Shown here: piece after piece, positions 9,586 to 17,052 of the stretch
Layout: each line of letters opens with the position of its first letter
Numbering within the stretch: position 1 is the first letter of the stretch
DNA from: Micromonospora sp. HNM0581
Lineage (GTDB): Bacteria > Actinomycetota > Actinomycetes > Mycobacteriales > Micromonosporaceae
Length of the DNA stretch: 64,000 bases
Assembly (NCBI RefSeq): GCF_012726175.1
Contig: NZ_JAASAD010000002.1
Location: 62,001 to 126,000 of the forward strand
Direction of reading: 5' to 3'
Program-made: the position numbers and the translations under genes
Notes under the pieces: model-generated
Database searches by the model: none
Told to the model about the DNA's origin: nothing
Seen by the model: only the letters and a program-made list of their open reading frames with translations

Positions 9586-10682
9586 GCGGGGGGACCATGA
9601 GCAGCCACACCGGGCAGCCGACCCTGCCGGGCGGGGAACCGCTCGACGTGAACGACCCCCGACTGAGCCGGTTCGACATCGTCCGCGAAGGCGCCCGCCG
9701 GGACGACATCGAGATCGTCCACTACGAGCCGCAGGTGGCCCCGGGCACCAAGGCCGAACGGCGGCTGGTCCGCACGGTGGCGGGATTCTTCCTGCTGACC
9801 GGTTTGGCGGCGACCGCCTTCCTGGCGGTCTACATCTGGTGGCCCTGGGAGTACGAGCCGGGACGCGGCGGTGACAAGCTCTACACTCCGCTGCTCGGCG
9901 TGACCCTCGGCGTGGCTCTGCTCGCGGTCGGGTTCGGCATCCTCACCTGGGGCAAGAAGCTACTGCCCAAGGAGGTGTCGATCCAGGATCGGCACGTGGG
10001 TGCCCCATCCTCCGAGGATCAGCGGCTCACCAGCGAGACCATGGCGTATATGGCCGACGAGCTGGGGGTCAAGCGTCGGCCGCTGCTCGGTGTGTCGCTG
10101 CTCGCCGGTCTCGCGCCGGTCGCCGCGGTCGCCGCAGCCCCCCTCGTCGGCGGCCTGATCTCCGACCCGCACAAGGACAACCAGCTGATGACCACGGGGT
10201 TCACCCCCCGGGACGGCCAGAAGATCCGGCTGGTCCGCGAGGACGGCCGGCCGATCCGTCCGGCCGACATCAGCGCCGGTGGCCAGATCACCGTCTTCCC
10301 GGGCGTCGAGCACGGGGTGAGCAACCAGTACGCCGACTCGCCCACGCTGCTGATCCACCTGCGCGAGGAGGACGCCGTGGAGTCGCGGCGCAACAACGAG
10401 CGCGCGGGCCACGACGGTTACATGTGGGGCAACTACGCGGCGTACTCGAAAGTGTGCACGCACGCCGGTTGCCCGGCGAGCCTGTACGAGCAGCAGACCA
10501 ACCGGCTGCTCTGCCCGTGCCACCAGTCACAGTTCCTGATCACCGACAATGCCAAGCCGATCTTCGGTCCGGCCAGCCGGAGGTTGCCTCAGCTGCCCAT
10601 CGAGGTGGATGCTGAGGGTTACTTCGTGGCGAAGTCCGACTACACCGAAGCTGTCGGGCCCGACTTCTGGGAGCGGCCGTGA
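9582..10682 (+). CDS. qcrA: Rieske iron-sulfur subunit of the bcc complex
   Basis: A 366-residue Rieske protein with three predicted membrane helices (about 65-90, 105-127 and 165-190), a feature that distinguishes actinobacterial QcrA from the single-helix mitochondrial form. The [2Fe-2S] ligands lie in CTHAGC (Cys292) and CPCHQSQF (Cys311). The GTG at 9582 overlaps the qcrC stop (GTGA). An ATG at 9597, five codons in, is an equally good candidate because it is preceded by a G-rich stretch. The qcrB start overlaps its stop in the same way. Confidence 0.95.
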   Translation: MSGGTMSSHTGQPTLPGGEPLDVNDPRLSRFDIVREGARRDDIEIVHYEPQVAPGTKAERRLVRTVAGFFLLTGLAATAFLAVYIWWPWEYEPGRGGDKLYTPLLGVTLGVALLAVGFGILTWGKKLLPKEVSIQDRHVGAPSSEDQRLTSETMAYMADELGVKRRPLLGVSLLAGLAPVAAVAAAPLVGGLISDPHKDNQLMTTGFTPRDGQKIRLVREDGRPIRPADISAGGQITVFPGVEHGVSNQYADSPTLLIHLREEDAVESRRNNERAGHDGYMWGNYAAYSKVCTHAGCPASLYEQQTNRLLCPCHQSQFLITDNAKPIFGPASRRLPQLPIEVDAEGYFVAKSDYTEAVGPDFWERP

Positions 10683-12298
10683 AGCGGCGAAAGTTCGACG
10701 TGGCAGCGGTGCCCGGCAACGCCGCACGGGCGGTCGACGACCGCTTCGGTGTGGCCACTCCGCTGCGCCGACTGCTCAACAAGGTCTTCCCGGACCACTG
10801 GTCCTTCCTGCTCGGCGAGATCGCGCTCTTCTCGTTCGTCGTCCTGCTGCTGACCGGTGTCTTCCTGACCTTCTTCTACGAGCCGGCGATGACCGAGGTC
10901 ATCTACAACGGCAGCTACGCCCCGCTGCGGGGTACGCCGATGTCGGCCGCGTACGCCTCCACCCTCGACATCTCCTTCGATGTCCGTGGTGGCCTGATCA
11001 TGCGTCAGATGCACCACTGGGCGGCGCTGCTGTTCATGGCCGCGATCGTGGTGCACATGCTGCGGGTCTTCTTCACCGGTGCGTTCCGTAAGCCGCGCGA
11101 GACCAACTGGATCATCGGCTCGTTGCTGTTCTGGGTTGGCTTCCTGGCCGGCTTCACCGGCTACTCGCTGCCGGACGACGGCCTGTCCGGCACCGGCCTG
11201 CGGATCGCCTCGGCGATCATGCTGTCCATTCCGGTGATCGGCTCCTGGGTGACCGCGGCGGTGTTCAATGGTGAGTTCCCCGGCACGATCATCATCAGTC
11301 GGTTCTTCATCGCCCACGTGCTGCTCATCCCGGGGCTGCTGATCGCGCTGATCAGCGTGCACCTCGGGCTGGTGTTCACGCAGAAGCACACCCAGTGGCC
11401 GGGGCCGGGCCGGACGAACGGCAACGTGGTCGGCGAGCGGATGTTCCCCCGCTACGCGATCAAGCAGGGCGGCTTCTTCATGGTCGTCTTCGGTGTGATC
11501 GCGTTGATGGGCGGCCTGTTCCAGATCAACCCGGTCTGGCTGTTCGGCCCGTACGAGGCGTGGGTGGTCTCGGCCGCCAGCCAGCCCGACTGGTACGTCA
11601 TGTTCCTCGACGGCTCGACCCGGTTGATGCCCGACTGGGAGATCACGATACCCATCGGCGAGGGATACGTGATCCCGCCGTTGTTCTGGCCGACGGTGGT
11701 GCTCCCCGGCATCCTGGTGGCGATATCCCTGTTCTATCCCTTCATGGAGGCCCGCCACCTGAAGGACTACCGCAGCCACAACCTGCTCCAGCGTCCCCGT
11801 GACGTGCCGTTCCGCACCGGCCTCGGCGTCATGGCCGTCACGTTCTACGTGATCCTGACCCTGTCGGGTGCGAACGACGTCATCGCCGACAAGTTCCAGA
11901 TCAGCCTGAACGCGATGACCTGGGCCGGTCGGATCGGTCTGTTGCTCCTGCCACCGCTCGCGTACTACGTCACCTACCGGATCTGCCTCGGCCTGCAGCA
12001 GCACGACCGGGAGGTGCTCGCCCACGGTGTGGAGACCGGCATCATCCGGCGGCTGCCGGACGGGCGGTTCGTCGAGGTGCACCAGCCCCTCAGCGCGGGC
12101 AACGGACACGGCGAGCTGGATTACGCCGGTTGGGTGGTACCGAAGAAGATGAACCGACTCGGTGCGCTCGGGCCGGCCATCCGGGGCTTCTTCTACCCGA
12201 TCGAGAGGCCGGTCGAGGCTCCGGTCTCGCCGGGGCACCCTCCGGTCGAGCCGCGCCCGGAACGGGAAGAGGTCACCAGCGGGGAGACCCGTCCCTGA
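10679..12298 (+). CDS. qcrB: Cytochrome b subunit of the bcc complex
   Basis: The 539-residue cytochrome b of the menaquinol:cytochrome c oxidoreductase. It has eight or more membrane helices, haem-ligating histidines in MRQMHHWAALLFMAAIVVH and in the IAHVLLIPGLLIALISVHLG helix, and a Qo-site region around PPLFWPTVVLPG. It carries a long cytoplasmic C-terminal extension (about residues 440-539), typical of actinobacterial QcrB. The GTG start overlaps the qcrA stop. A terminator hairpin follows within 25 bases. Confidence 0.96.
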   Translation: MKRRKFDVAAVPGNAARAVDDRFGVATPLRRLLNKVFPDHWSFLLGEIALFSFVVLLLTGVFLTFFYEPAMTEVIYNGSYAPLRGTPMSAAYASTLDISFDVRGGLIMRQMHHWAALLFMAAIVVHMLRVFFTGAFRKPRETNWIIGSLLFWVGFLAGFTGYSLPDDGLSGTGLRIASAIMLSIPVIGSWVTAAVFNGEFPGTIIISRFFIAHVLLIPGLLIALISVHLGLVFTQKHTQWPGPGRTNGNVVGERMFPRYAIKQGGFFMVVFGVIALMGGLFQINPVWLFGPYEAWVVSAASQPDWYVMFLDGSTRLMPDWEITIPIGEGYVIPPLFWPTVVLPGILVAISLFYPFMEARHLKDYRSHNLLQRPRDVPFRTGLGVMAVTFYVILTLSGANDVIADKFQISLNAMTWAGRIGLLLLPPLAYYVTYRICLGLQQHDREVLAHGVETGIIRRLPDGRFVEVHQPLSAGNGHGELDYAGWVVPKKMNRLGALGPAIRGFFYPIERPVEAPVSPGHPPVEPRPEREEVTSGETRP

Positions 12299-12319
12299 GA
12301 TTCGTCAGCAACAACGTGA

Positions 12320-12356
12320 CGTGGCGCCCGCCGGACCTGCCCCGGCGGGCGCCACG
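12320..12356 (+). terminator. Terminator after qcrB
   Basis: A perfect 15-bp stem (12320-12334 with 12342-12356) with a 7-base loop starts 22 bases after the qcrB stop and closes the ctaE-qcrCAB operon. Confidence 0.75.
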
Positions 12357-12466
12357 CCCGTTTCGTCGTGCGGACGCTGTCACCGCTTCCCGTCCACGCC
12401 GGATCGCAGGAATAACCCCGGTCAGCCGGGTATCCGTGCGGTCCAACGTCTCAACGGGGAGGAAGC

Positions 12467-13171
12467 ATGTTGGGTATCAAACGCCTCGGCCTGCTGGCCG
12501 CGCTGGTGCTGGTGGGCGTCGCGCCCGCCGCCGCGGCGCAGGCGGCGCAGCCGTCGGAACAGGACACCCAGTACCTGCAGGCGGTCCACCAGGTCAACAT
12601 GTACGAGATCGCCGCCGGTGAGCTGGCCCAGGAGAAGGGCCAGAACCAGCAGGTCAAGGAGCTGGGGCAGCAGTTCGTCACGGACCACACCGAGCTGGAC
12701 CAGTCGGTGCAGGACCTGGCCGGGCAGCTGAACGTCGAGCTGCCGACCGAACCCACCACCGACCAGCAGGACGCTCTCGACCAGCTGAACAACGCCAGCG
12801 GTGAGGAGTTCGACAGGCTCTGGGTGACCCAGAGTCTGGCTGGACACGTCCAGGCCATCCAGGCCACCCAGACGGAGATCTCGCAGGGCACCGAGCCGCA
12901 GGTGGTCGAGTTGGCGCAGACCGCGCTGCCGGTCCTGCAGGCGCACTACGACGCCCTGGTGATGTTGGCCGAGGAACTCGGCATCCCGGTCCCGGAGACC
13001 AGCCCGAGCGGCACGGCCAGCCCGGGTGGCACCGTTCCGGCTCCGGGCGGCACCACGCCGACCCCTGGTGAGACCTTCACCGAGGAGGCGCCGGTTCCGG
13101 GTGGCACCGTCACCGAGGCGCCGGTTCCGGGTGGCACCGTCACCGAGACCCCGGTTCCGCAGCAGAGCTGA
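12467..13171 (+). CDS. Secreted DUF4142-family protein with repetitive tail
   Basis: A 234-residue exported protein. A signal peptide (about residues 1-24, ending APAAAAQA) is followed by a helical DUF4142 domain (about 27-165), a ferritin-like four-helix arrangement of unknown function with few charged core residues. The tail from about residue 172 is rich in Pro, Gly, Thr and Ser and contains ten-residue repeats of the type EAPVPGGTVT. GGGGAGG immediately upstream gives a strong ribosome-binding site. It may be a surface or wall-associated protein; no experimental function is known to me. Confidence 0.82.
   Translation: MLGIKRLGLLAALVLVGVAPAAAAQAAQPSEQDTQYLQAVHQVNMYEIAAGELAQEKGQNQQVKELGQQFVTDHTELDQSVQDLAGQLNVELPTEPTTDQQDALDQLNNASGEEFDRLWVTQSLAGHVQAIQATQTEISQGTEPQVVELAQTALPVLQAHYDALVMLAEELGIPVPETSPSGTASPGGTVPAPGGTTPTPGETFTEEAPVPGGTVTEAPVPGGTVTETPVPQQS
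13085..13160 (+). repeat. 30-bp in-frame tandem repeat, 2.5 copies
   Basis: Copies begin at 13085, 13115 and 13145 (the last partial). Each encodes ten residues of the Pro/Gly/Thr-rich tail of the DUF4142 protein. The period is a multiple of three, so copy-number change would keep the frame. Confidence 0.85.
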
Positions 13172-13189
13172 CCGGGCGGTACGCACCGG

Positions 13190-13218
13190 GCCGGTCCACC
13201 CCGCCAGGGTGGGCCGGC
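13190..13218. terminator. Hairpin between convergent genes
   Basis: A 12-bp stem with one mismatch (13190-13201 with 13207-13218) lies exactly between the ends of the DUF4142 gene (13171) and the RAM-domain gene (13219). Confidence 0.6.
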
Positions 13219-13506
13219 TCAGTCGGCGCTGCCCAGCCCGATGGCGAAGGCGTCCTCCAGGTCGTGCCGGGAATACGCGCGGAAGGCGATGTGGGACTCG
13301 GTGTTCAGCACACCCGGCACCTTGGAGATGCTGCCTGCGATGATCCCGGCGATCTCGTCGAACTCGCGGACGCGGACCATGGCGATCAGGTCGACGTGCC
13401 CGGCCACCGAATAGACCTCGCTCACCCCCGACAGGTTCGCAAGTGCCTCGGCCACCTCGGGTATCGAGTCGGTGGCGCAGTCGATCAGCACGATCGCGGT
13501 GATCAC
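13219..13506 (-). CDS. Stand-alone Lrp/AsnC ligand-binding (RAM) domain protein
   Basis: A 95-residue protein consisting only of the alpha-beta RAM domain of Lrp/AsnC regulators, with no HTH. The pattern TAIVLIDCATDSIPEVAEAL, SGVSEVYSVAGHVDLIAMVRV and PGVLNTESHIAF covers the complete ferredoxin-like fold. Such proteins may bind amino acids or hetero-oligomerise with full-length Lrp regulators; no such regulator is adjacent. It starts with ATG at 13506. Confidence 0.85.
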   Translation of the reverse strand: MITAIVLIDCATDSIPEVAEALANLSGVSEVYSVAGHVDLIAMVRVREFDEIAGIIAGSISKVPGVLNTESHIAFRAYSRHDLEDAFAIGLGSAD

Positions 13507-13635
13507 GGGATTCTCCGTTCGTCGGCGTCGCCGCTCATGCTAGTGCGGTGTCCGAGAGCCTCGGCGGTCGTCGTCGGGACCGGCGCGACCCGGTGAACCT
13601 GTCCGGACGCCACACGGGGTGGTCCCGCCGCAGGA

Positions 13636-14523
13636 TCACCTCGTCGAGACGGTCAGGCCGGCGCCGACGCGAATCACGTCGCGTAGCTCCTCGTCGGCGC
13701 CGACGAGAGCGTCCGGCCAGATCACGCTGCGGTTGACCGCCCCCGCGACGGTGGCGCCCGCGCCCACGACCGAACGTCGGCAGGAGCCGGTTACGGTGGC
13801 GGTCGGATCGATGAGACAGCTTTCACCCGCGGCGTGCAGGTTCGCGGCGAGGTAGTCACCGGGGGTGCCCGTGTCGATGAAGGTGCCCCGGTAACCGACA
13901 ACGGTCAGCCGGCCGGCGGCTTCGGCCGGACGCCATACCGCGCGTACCAGGTCACCGAAGGTGGCGGGCAGGTCACGTACCAGCCGCCACGGCAGCAGGG
14001 AGAAACCGGTGAAGACGTGACCGTCGAAGGTGCCCGCCGCGGTCGGGTCGGTTGCCGGCTGGCCGAGCAGGCGCACCGAGTCGCCGTCCCAACCGGCCAG
14101 CAGCGCGGCGATGTCGGGGCCGGGCGGGGCCGTCGGGTCGGACAGGTAGGCGTCGGCGTTGCCGACGAGCACACCACGGCCGTCGATCCAGTCCCGTAGC
14201 CGTCCCACCCCGCCCGCAGTGCCGAGCGGTGTGCCCGGCTCCACCGAAAGGTGCGCCCGCGCCCCCACCCGACGCACCACCTGATCGCCCAGATAACAGG
14301 CGTTCACCGCGATCGCCGCCGGGCCGCTGAGACCGAGACCGGCTAGCCGGGTGAGTGCCCTGTCCAGCAGCGGCACGTTGCCCACCGGGCAGAGCGCCTT
14401 GGGTACCCGTTCGGTGAGTGGGCGCAGCCGGGTGCCCGCACCGGCGGCGAGCACCACCGCGCAGATCGGGCCTGGGTGCGTGACGGGCCGGTGGCTGACC
14501 GGCGGGCCCTCGGCTCCGGTCAT
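13636..14523 (-). CDS. Sugar-1-phosphate nucleotidyltransferase (GDP-mannose/UDP-sugar pyrophosphorylase-like)
   Basis: A 295-residue NTP_transferase. The nucleotide-binding signature CAVVLAAGAGTRLRPLT and PKALCPVGNVPLLDRAL is at the N terminus, and the metal-binding Asp is in LVGNADAYLSD. A left-handed beta-helix-like tail (TATVTGSCRRSVVGAGATV) follows. It would join NTP and a sugar-1-phosphate to make an activated sugar; which sugar cannot be read from the sequence. ATG 14523 overlaps the stop of the Nudix gene (ATGA), so the two are co-translated. Confidence 0.85.
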   Translation of the reverse strand: MTGAEGPPVSHRPVTHPGPICAVVLAAGAGTRLRPLTERVPKALCPVGNVPLLDRALTRLAGLGLSGPAAIAVNACYLGDQVVRRVGARAHLSVEPGTPLGTAGGVGRLRDWIDGRGVLVGNADAYLSDPTAPPGPDIAALLAGWDGDSVRLLGQPATDPTAAGTFDGHVFTGFSLLPWRLVRDLPATFGDLVRAVWRPAEAAGRLTVVGYRGTFIDTGTPGDYLAANLHAAGESCLIDPTATVTGSCRRSVVGAGATVAGAVNRSVIWPDALVGADEELRDVIRVGAGLTVSTR

Positions 14524-15062
14524 GGTGTCGTGTCGGGTAGCGGTGGGGGGAACTGCCCGGCCAGCGGACCGATGTCGTAGTAGGCCAGTAGGCGGGTGGT
14601 CGGCCAGGTCAGCTTCGGCAGGTCGTCGAGCGGGTGCCAGGCGGCCTCGAAGACCTCGGCGCCGTCGACGACCAGTCTGGTGCTCGATGCCGGCACCTCG
14701 GCGGTGAACACCACGTCCACCCACCCTTTGGCGTGCACGATGGCGTTGGGTACCGCCGGGGTGAGTCGGGTGGGGGAGAGCTGGACCCCGGTCTCCTCGT
14801 ACAGTTCCCGAGCGGCTCCCACCGCCGGGTTCTCGCCACGTCGCAGCAACCCCGCAGGCAGGGTCCATCCCCGACCCGGCGGCTGCCGCAGCAGCAGCAA
14901 CCGTCCTGCGCCCGTGGTCTCGCTGTCCCGAAGCAGGGTGACGGCGCCGACGATGTACTTCGGTACGGCCATCCGGACCAGCCGACGTCGGACCGGCAGC
15001 GGCAGCCGGTAGAAGACCTGGTACGCGACGGCGCGCCCGGTGCGGCGGGTACGGGGGATCAT
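14520..15062 (-). CDS. Nudix hydrolase
   Basis: A 180-residue Nudix protein with a complete box, G-x5-E-x7-REUxEExGU, in GLLRRGEN...RELYEETGV (about residues 82-104), preceded by GRGWTLPAG. These enzymes hydrolyse nucleoside diphosphates linked to another moiety. Coupling to a sugar nucleotidyltransferase suggests a nucleotide-sugar or related substrate, which is inference. The N terminus carries a basic stretch (about 20-35). Confidence 0.88.
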   Translation of the reverse strand: MIPRTRRTGRAVAYQVFYRLPLPVRRRLVRMAVPKYIVGAVTLLRDSETTGAGRLLLLRQPPGRGWTLPAGLLRRGENPAVGAARELYEETGVQLSPTRLTPAVPNAIVHAKGWVDVVFTAEVPASSTRLVVDGAEVFEAAWHPLDDLPKLTWPTTRLLAYYDIGPLAGQFPPPLPDTTP

Positions 15063-15135
15063 GGTTCCAGGCTAGTTGCCGTGAGGTGCGCTCGCGCCAC
15101 GAGGACCGCGCCGAGCACCACACGGGCCAGGGTGG

Positions 15136-16932
15136 TCACTGACGGTGGTCGACCAGGTCGATGAGTTGGCGTACCACGGCGTCTGGCTCGATGACCCGGT
15201 CGAAGACCGCGACCAGCAGAGTTTCCAGATCCGGATAGCCGAGTTCCTCCGACAGCCGCAGCAGCGGCAGGTCGCTGGCCAACCCCCGGTTGTGCTGGCG
15301 CAGTGCCAGCCCGATGGTGGCGCGACCCAGGCGTACCTTGTCGCTGATCGAGATACCCGGCTCGCTGTGCTCGGCGAACCACCTGTTGATCTGCATCTGC
15401 GCGTGCGGCGACTTGACGAAACCCAGCCATTCGCGGCGTGGCCCACGCGGGGCCATCTTGGCGTCGAGGCTGCTCTCCTCGTCGGTCTCGGTGAAGATCT
15501 CCACCACGTCACCCTCCTCAAGTTCGGAGGAGAGCGGTACCAGTCGACCGTTGACCCGGGCCGCCAGGCACCTGTCGCCCCGGTCGGTACCCAGTTCGTA
15601 GGCCAGGTCGACCGGGGTGGCGCCGGCCGGCAGCACGATCTGTCGCCCGTCGGCGACAACCTGGATCTGCGCCTCGGACAGGTCGCAGCGCAGCGAGTGC
15701 AGAAACTGGGCCGGGTCGGCCGCATCCTGTTCCCAGTCCAGCACCCGGCGCAGCCAGTCGAGCTGCCCCGAGCGGGCGGTGGCCGTGCCGGAGCGGGGAA
15801 AACGGAAGTCGGTGGCGACTCCGTACTCAGCCGCGCGGTGCATCTCCGTCGTGCGGATCAGCACCTCGACCGTACGGTTCTTCGGCCCGCAGACGCTTGT
15901 GTGCAGGGAGCGGTAGAGGTTGTTCTTCGGCGAGGCGATGAAGTCCTTGAACCGGCCCGGCACCGGCCGCCACAGGCCGTGTACCGCACCGAGCGCCGCG
16001 TAACAGTCGGTGGCCGGGCCGTCGACCACGATGGTGATCCGGGGCAGATCGAACGGGGTCGTGTGGCCACCGGCCACCGTGTCCTTCCAGATCGAGTAGA
16101 GGTGCCGGGGCCTGGGGGCGACCTCCGCGTCGACCCTGCTGCGCCGCAGTGCCACGCGGGCCCGCGAGACCACGTCGGCGAGGTAGCCGTCCCAGCCGGG
16201 CCGGTCGTGCACGTGCCGCGCGATGCGGGCGTGCTCGTCCGGTTCGAGGTGCAGCAGCACCACGTCGTCCAACTCCCGCTTCAAGGTCTGGATACCCAGC
16301 CGGTCGCAGAGCGGTACCAGCACCTCCTGGGTCTTACGGGCGATCCGTTCGCGTGAGGCGGCCGAGCGGACGCCCAAGGTGCGCATGTTGTGCAGCCGGT
16401 CGGCGAGCTTGATGATGAGTACCCGGACGTCCTTGCCGGCCGCGATGATCATCTTGCGGATGGTTTCCGCCTCGGCGGCTTTTCCGTAGAACGCCTTGTC
16501 GAACTTGGTCACCCCGTCGACCAGGTGGGCGACCTCGTGGTCGAAATCCTCGGCGAGGGCCTGCAACGTGTAGCGGGTGTCCTCCACCGTGTCGTGTAGC
16601 AGCGCCGCGACCAGCGTGGTGGTGTCCATGCCGAGTTCTGCGCAGATCTGTGCGACCGCCAACGGGTGGGTGATGAACGGTTCCCCGCTCTTGCGGAACT
16701 GGCCGCGGTGCATGTTGTCGGCGATGGTGTAGGCGCGTCGCAGCACCGCCGGATCGGCACCGGTATGGATGGTGCGGTGGGTGCGGACCAGCTGGCCGAC
16801 CGGTTCGGTCTCGGCGGTCGGCCAGGTCAGCAGCGAACGAAGCCGTCTGGTCAGGGGCAGCTCGCCGGACTGTGTCGGGAGCGCACCGCCCAGGGCGCCG
16901 CCGTGTCCGGCGTTGACGTCCACCTGGGACAC
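15136..16932 (-). CDS. Short RelA/SpoT homologue (HD + synthetase + TGS, no ACT)
   Basis: A 598-residue (p)ppGpp enzyme, about 150-200 residues shorter than a standard Rel. The HD hydrolase domain (about 60-200) keeps THPLAVAQIC, LLHDTVEDT and KLADRLHNMRTLG, so it looks active. The synthetase domain (about 250-400) keeps RPRHLYSIWKDT, the Asp in FDLPRI, PGRFKDFIASPK and EVLIRTTEMHRAAEYG. The usual GIR-type Arg after that Asp is Thr. A TGS domain (about 430-495) and part of the helical domain follow, but the zinc-finger and ACT regulatory domains are absent. It may be a second RSH of the actinomycete RshA type; a full-length Rel is presumably elsewhere. Confidence 0.88.
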   Translation of the reverse strand: MSQVDVNAGHGGALGGALPTQSGELPLTRRLRSLLTWPTAETEPVGQLVRTHRTIHTGADPAVLRRAYTIADNMHRGQFRKSGEPFITHPLAVAQICAELGMDTTTLVAALLHDTVEDTRYTLQALAEDFDHEVAHLVDGVTKFDKAFYGKAAEAETIRKMIIAAGKDVRVLIIKLADRLHNMRTLGVRSAASRERIARKTQEVLVPLCDRLGIQTLKRELDDVVLLHLEPDEHARIARHVHDRPGWDGYLADVVSRARVALRRSRVDAEVAPRPRHLYSIWKDTVAGGHTTPFDLPRITIVVDGPATDCYAALGAVHGLWRPVPGRFKDFIASPKNNLYRSLHTSVCGPKNRTVEVLIRTTEMHRAAEYGVATDFRFPRSGTATARSGQLDWLRRVLDWEQDAADPAQFLHSLRCDLSEAQIQVVADGRQIVLPAGATPVDLAYELGTDRGDRCLAARVNGRLVPLSSELEEGDVVEIFTETDEESSLDAKMAPRGPRREWLGFVKSPHAQMQINRWFAEHSEPGISISDKVRLGRATIGLALRQHNRGLASDLPLLRLSEELGYPDLETLLVAVFDRVIEPDAVVRQLIDLVDHRQ

Positions 16933-17052
16933 CCCCTCACGCCTGCTGCACCACCACCGTATTCCGGCAAGCGGGCGCAGGCCCTCGAAACGGGCAGGAC
17001 TGCACTCCCTTAACAGAGTAAGTGAGTTGACGTAGTCCGATCGGACAGTAGC

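Noticed and set aside
10640..12238. 532-codon minus-strand frame over qcrB
   Set aside because: A mirror of the strongly supported qcrB gene, with His/Asp/Arg-rich composition typical of antisense GC-rich frames.
12324..12356. Small RNA candidate after qcrB
   Set aside because: A single hairpin in terminator position is the simpler reading.
16950..17050. tRNA-like stretch between the RSH and exonuclease genes
   Set aside because: No cloverleaf pairing or T-loop consensus could be formed.
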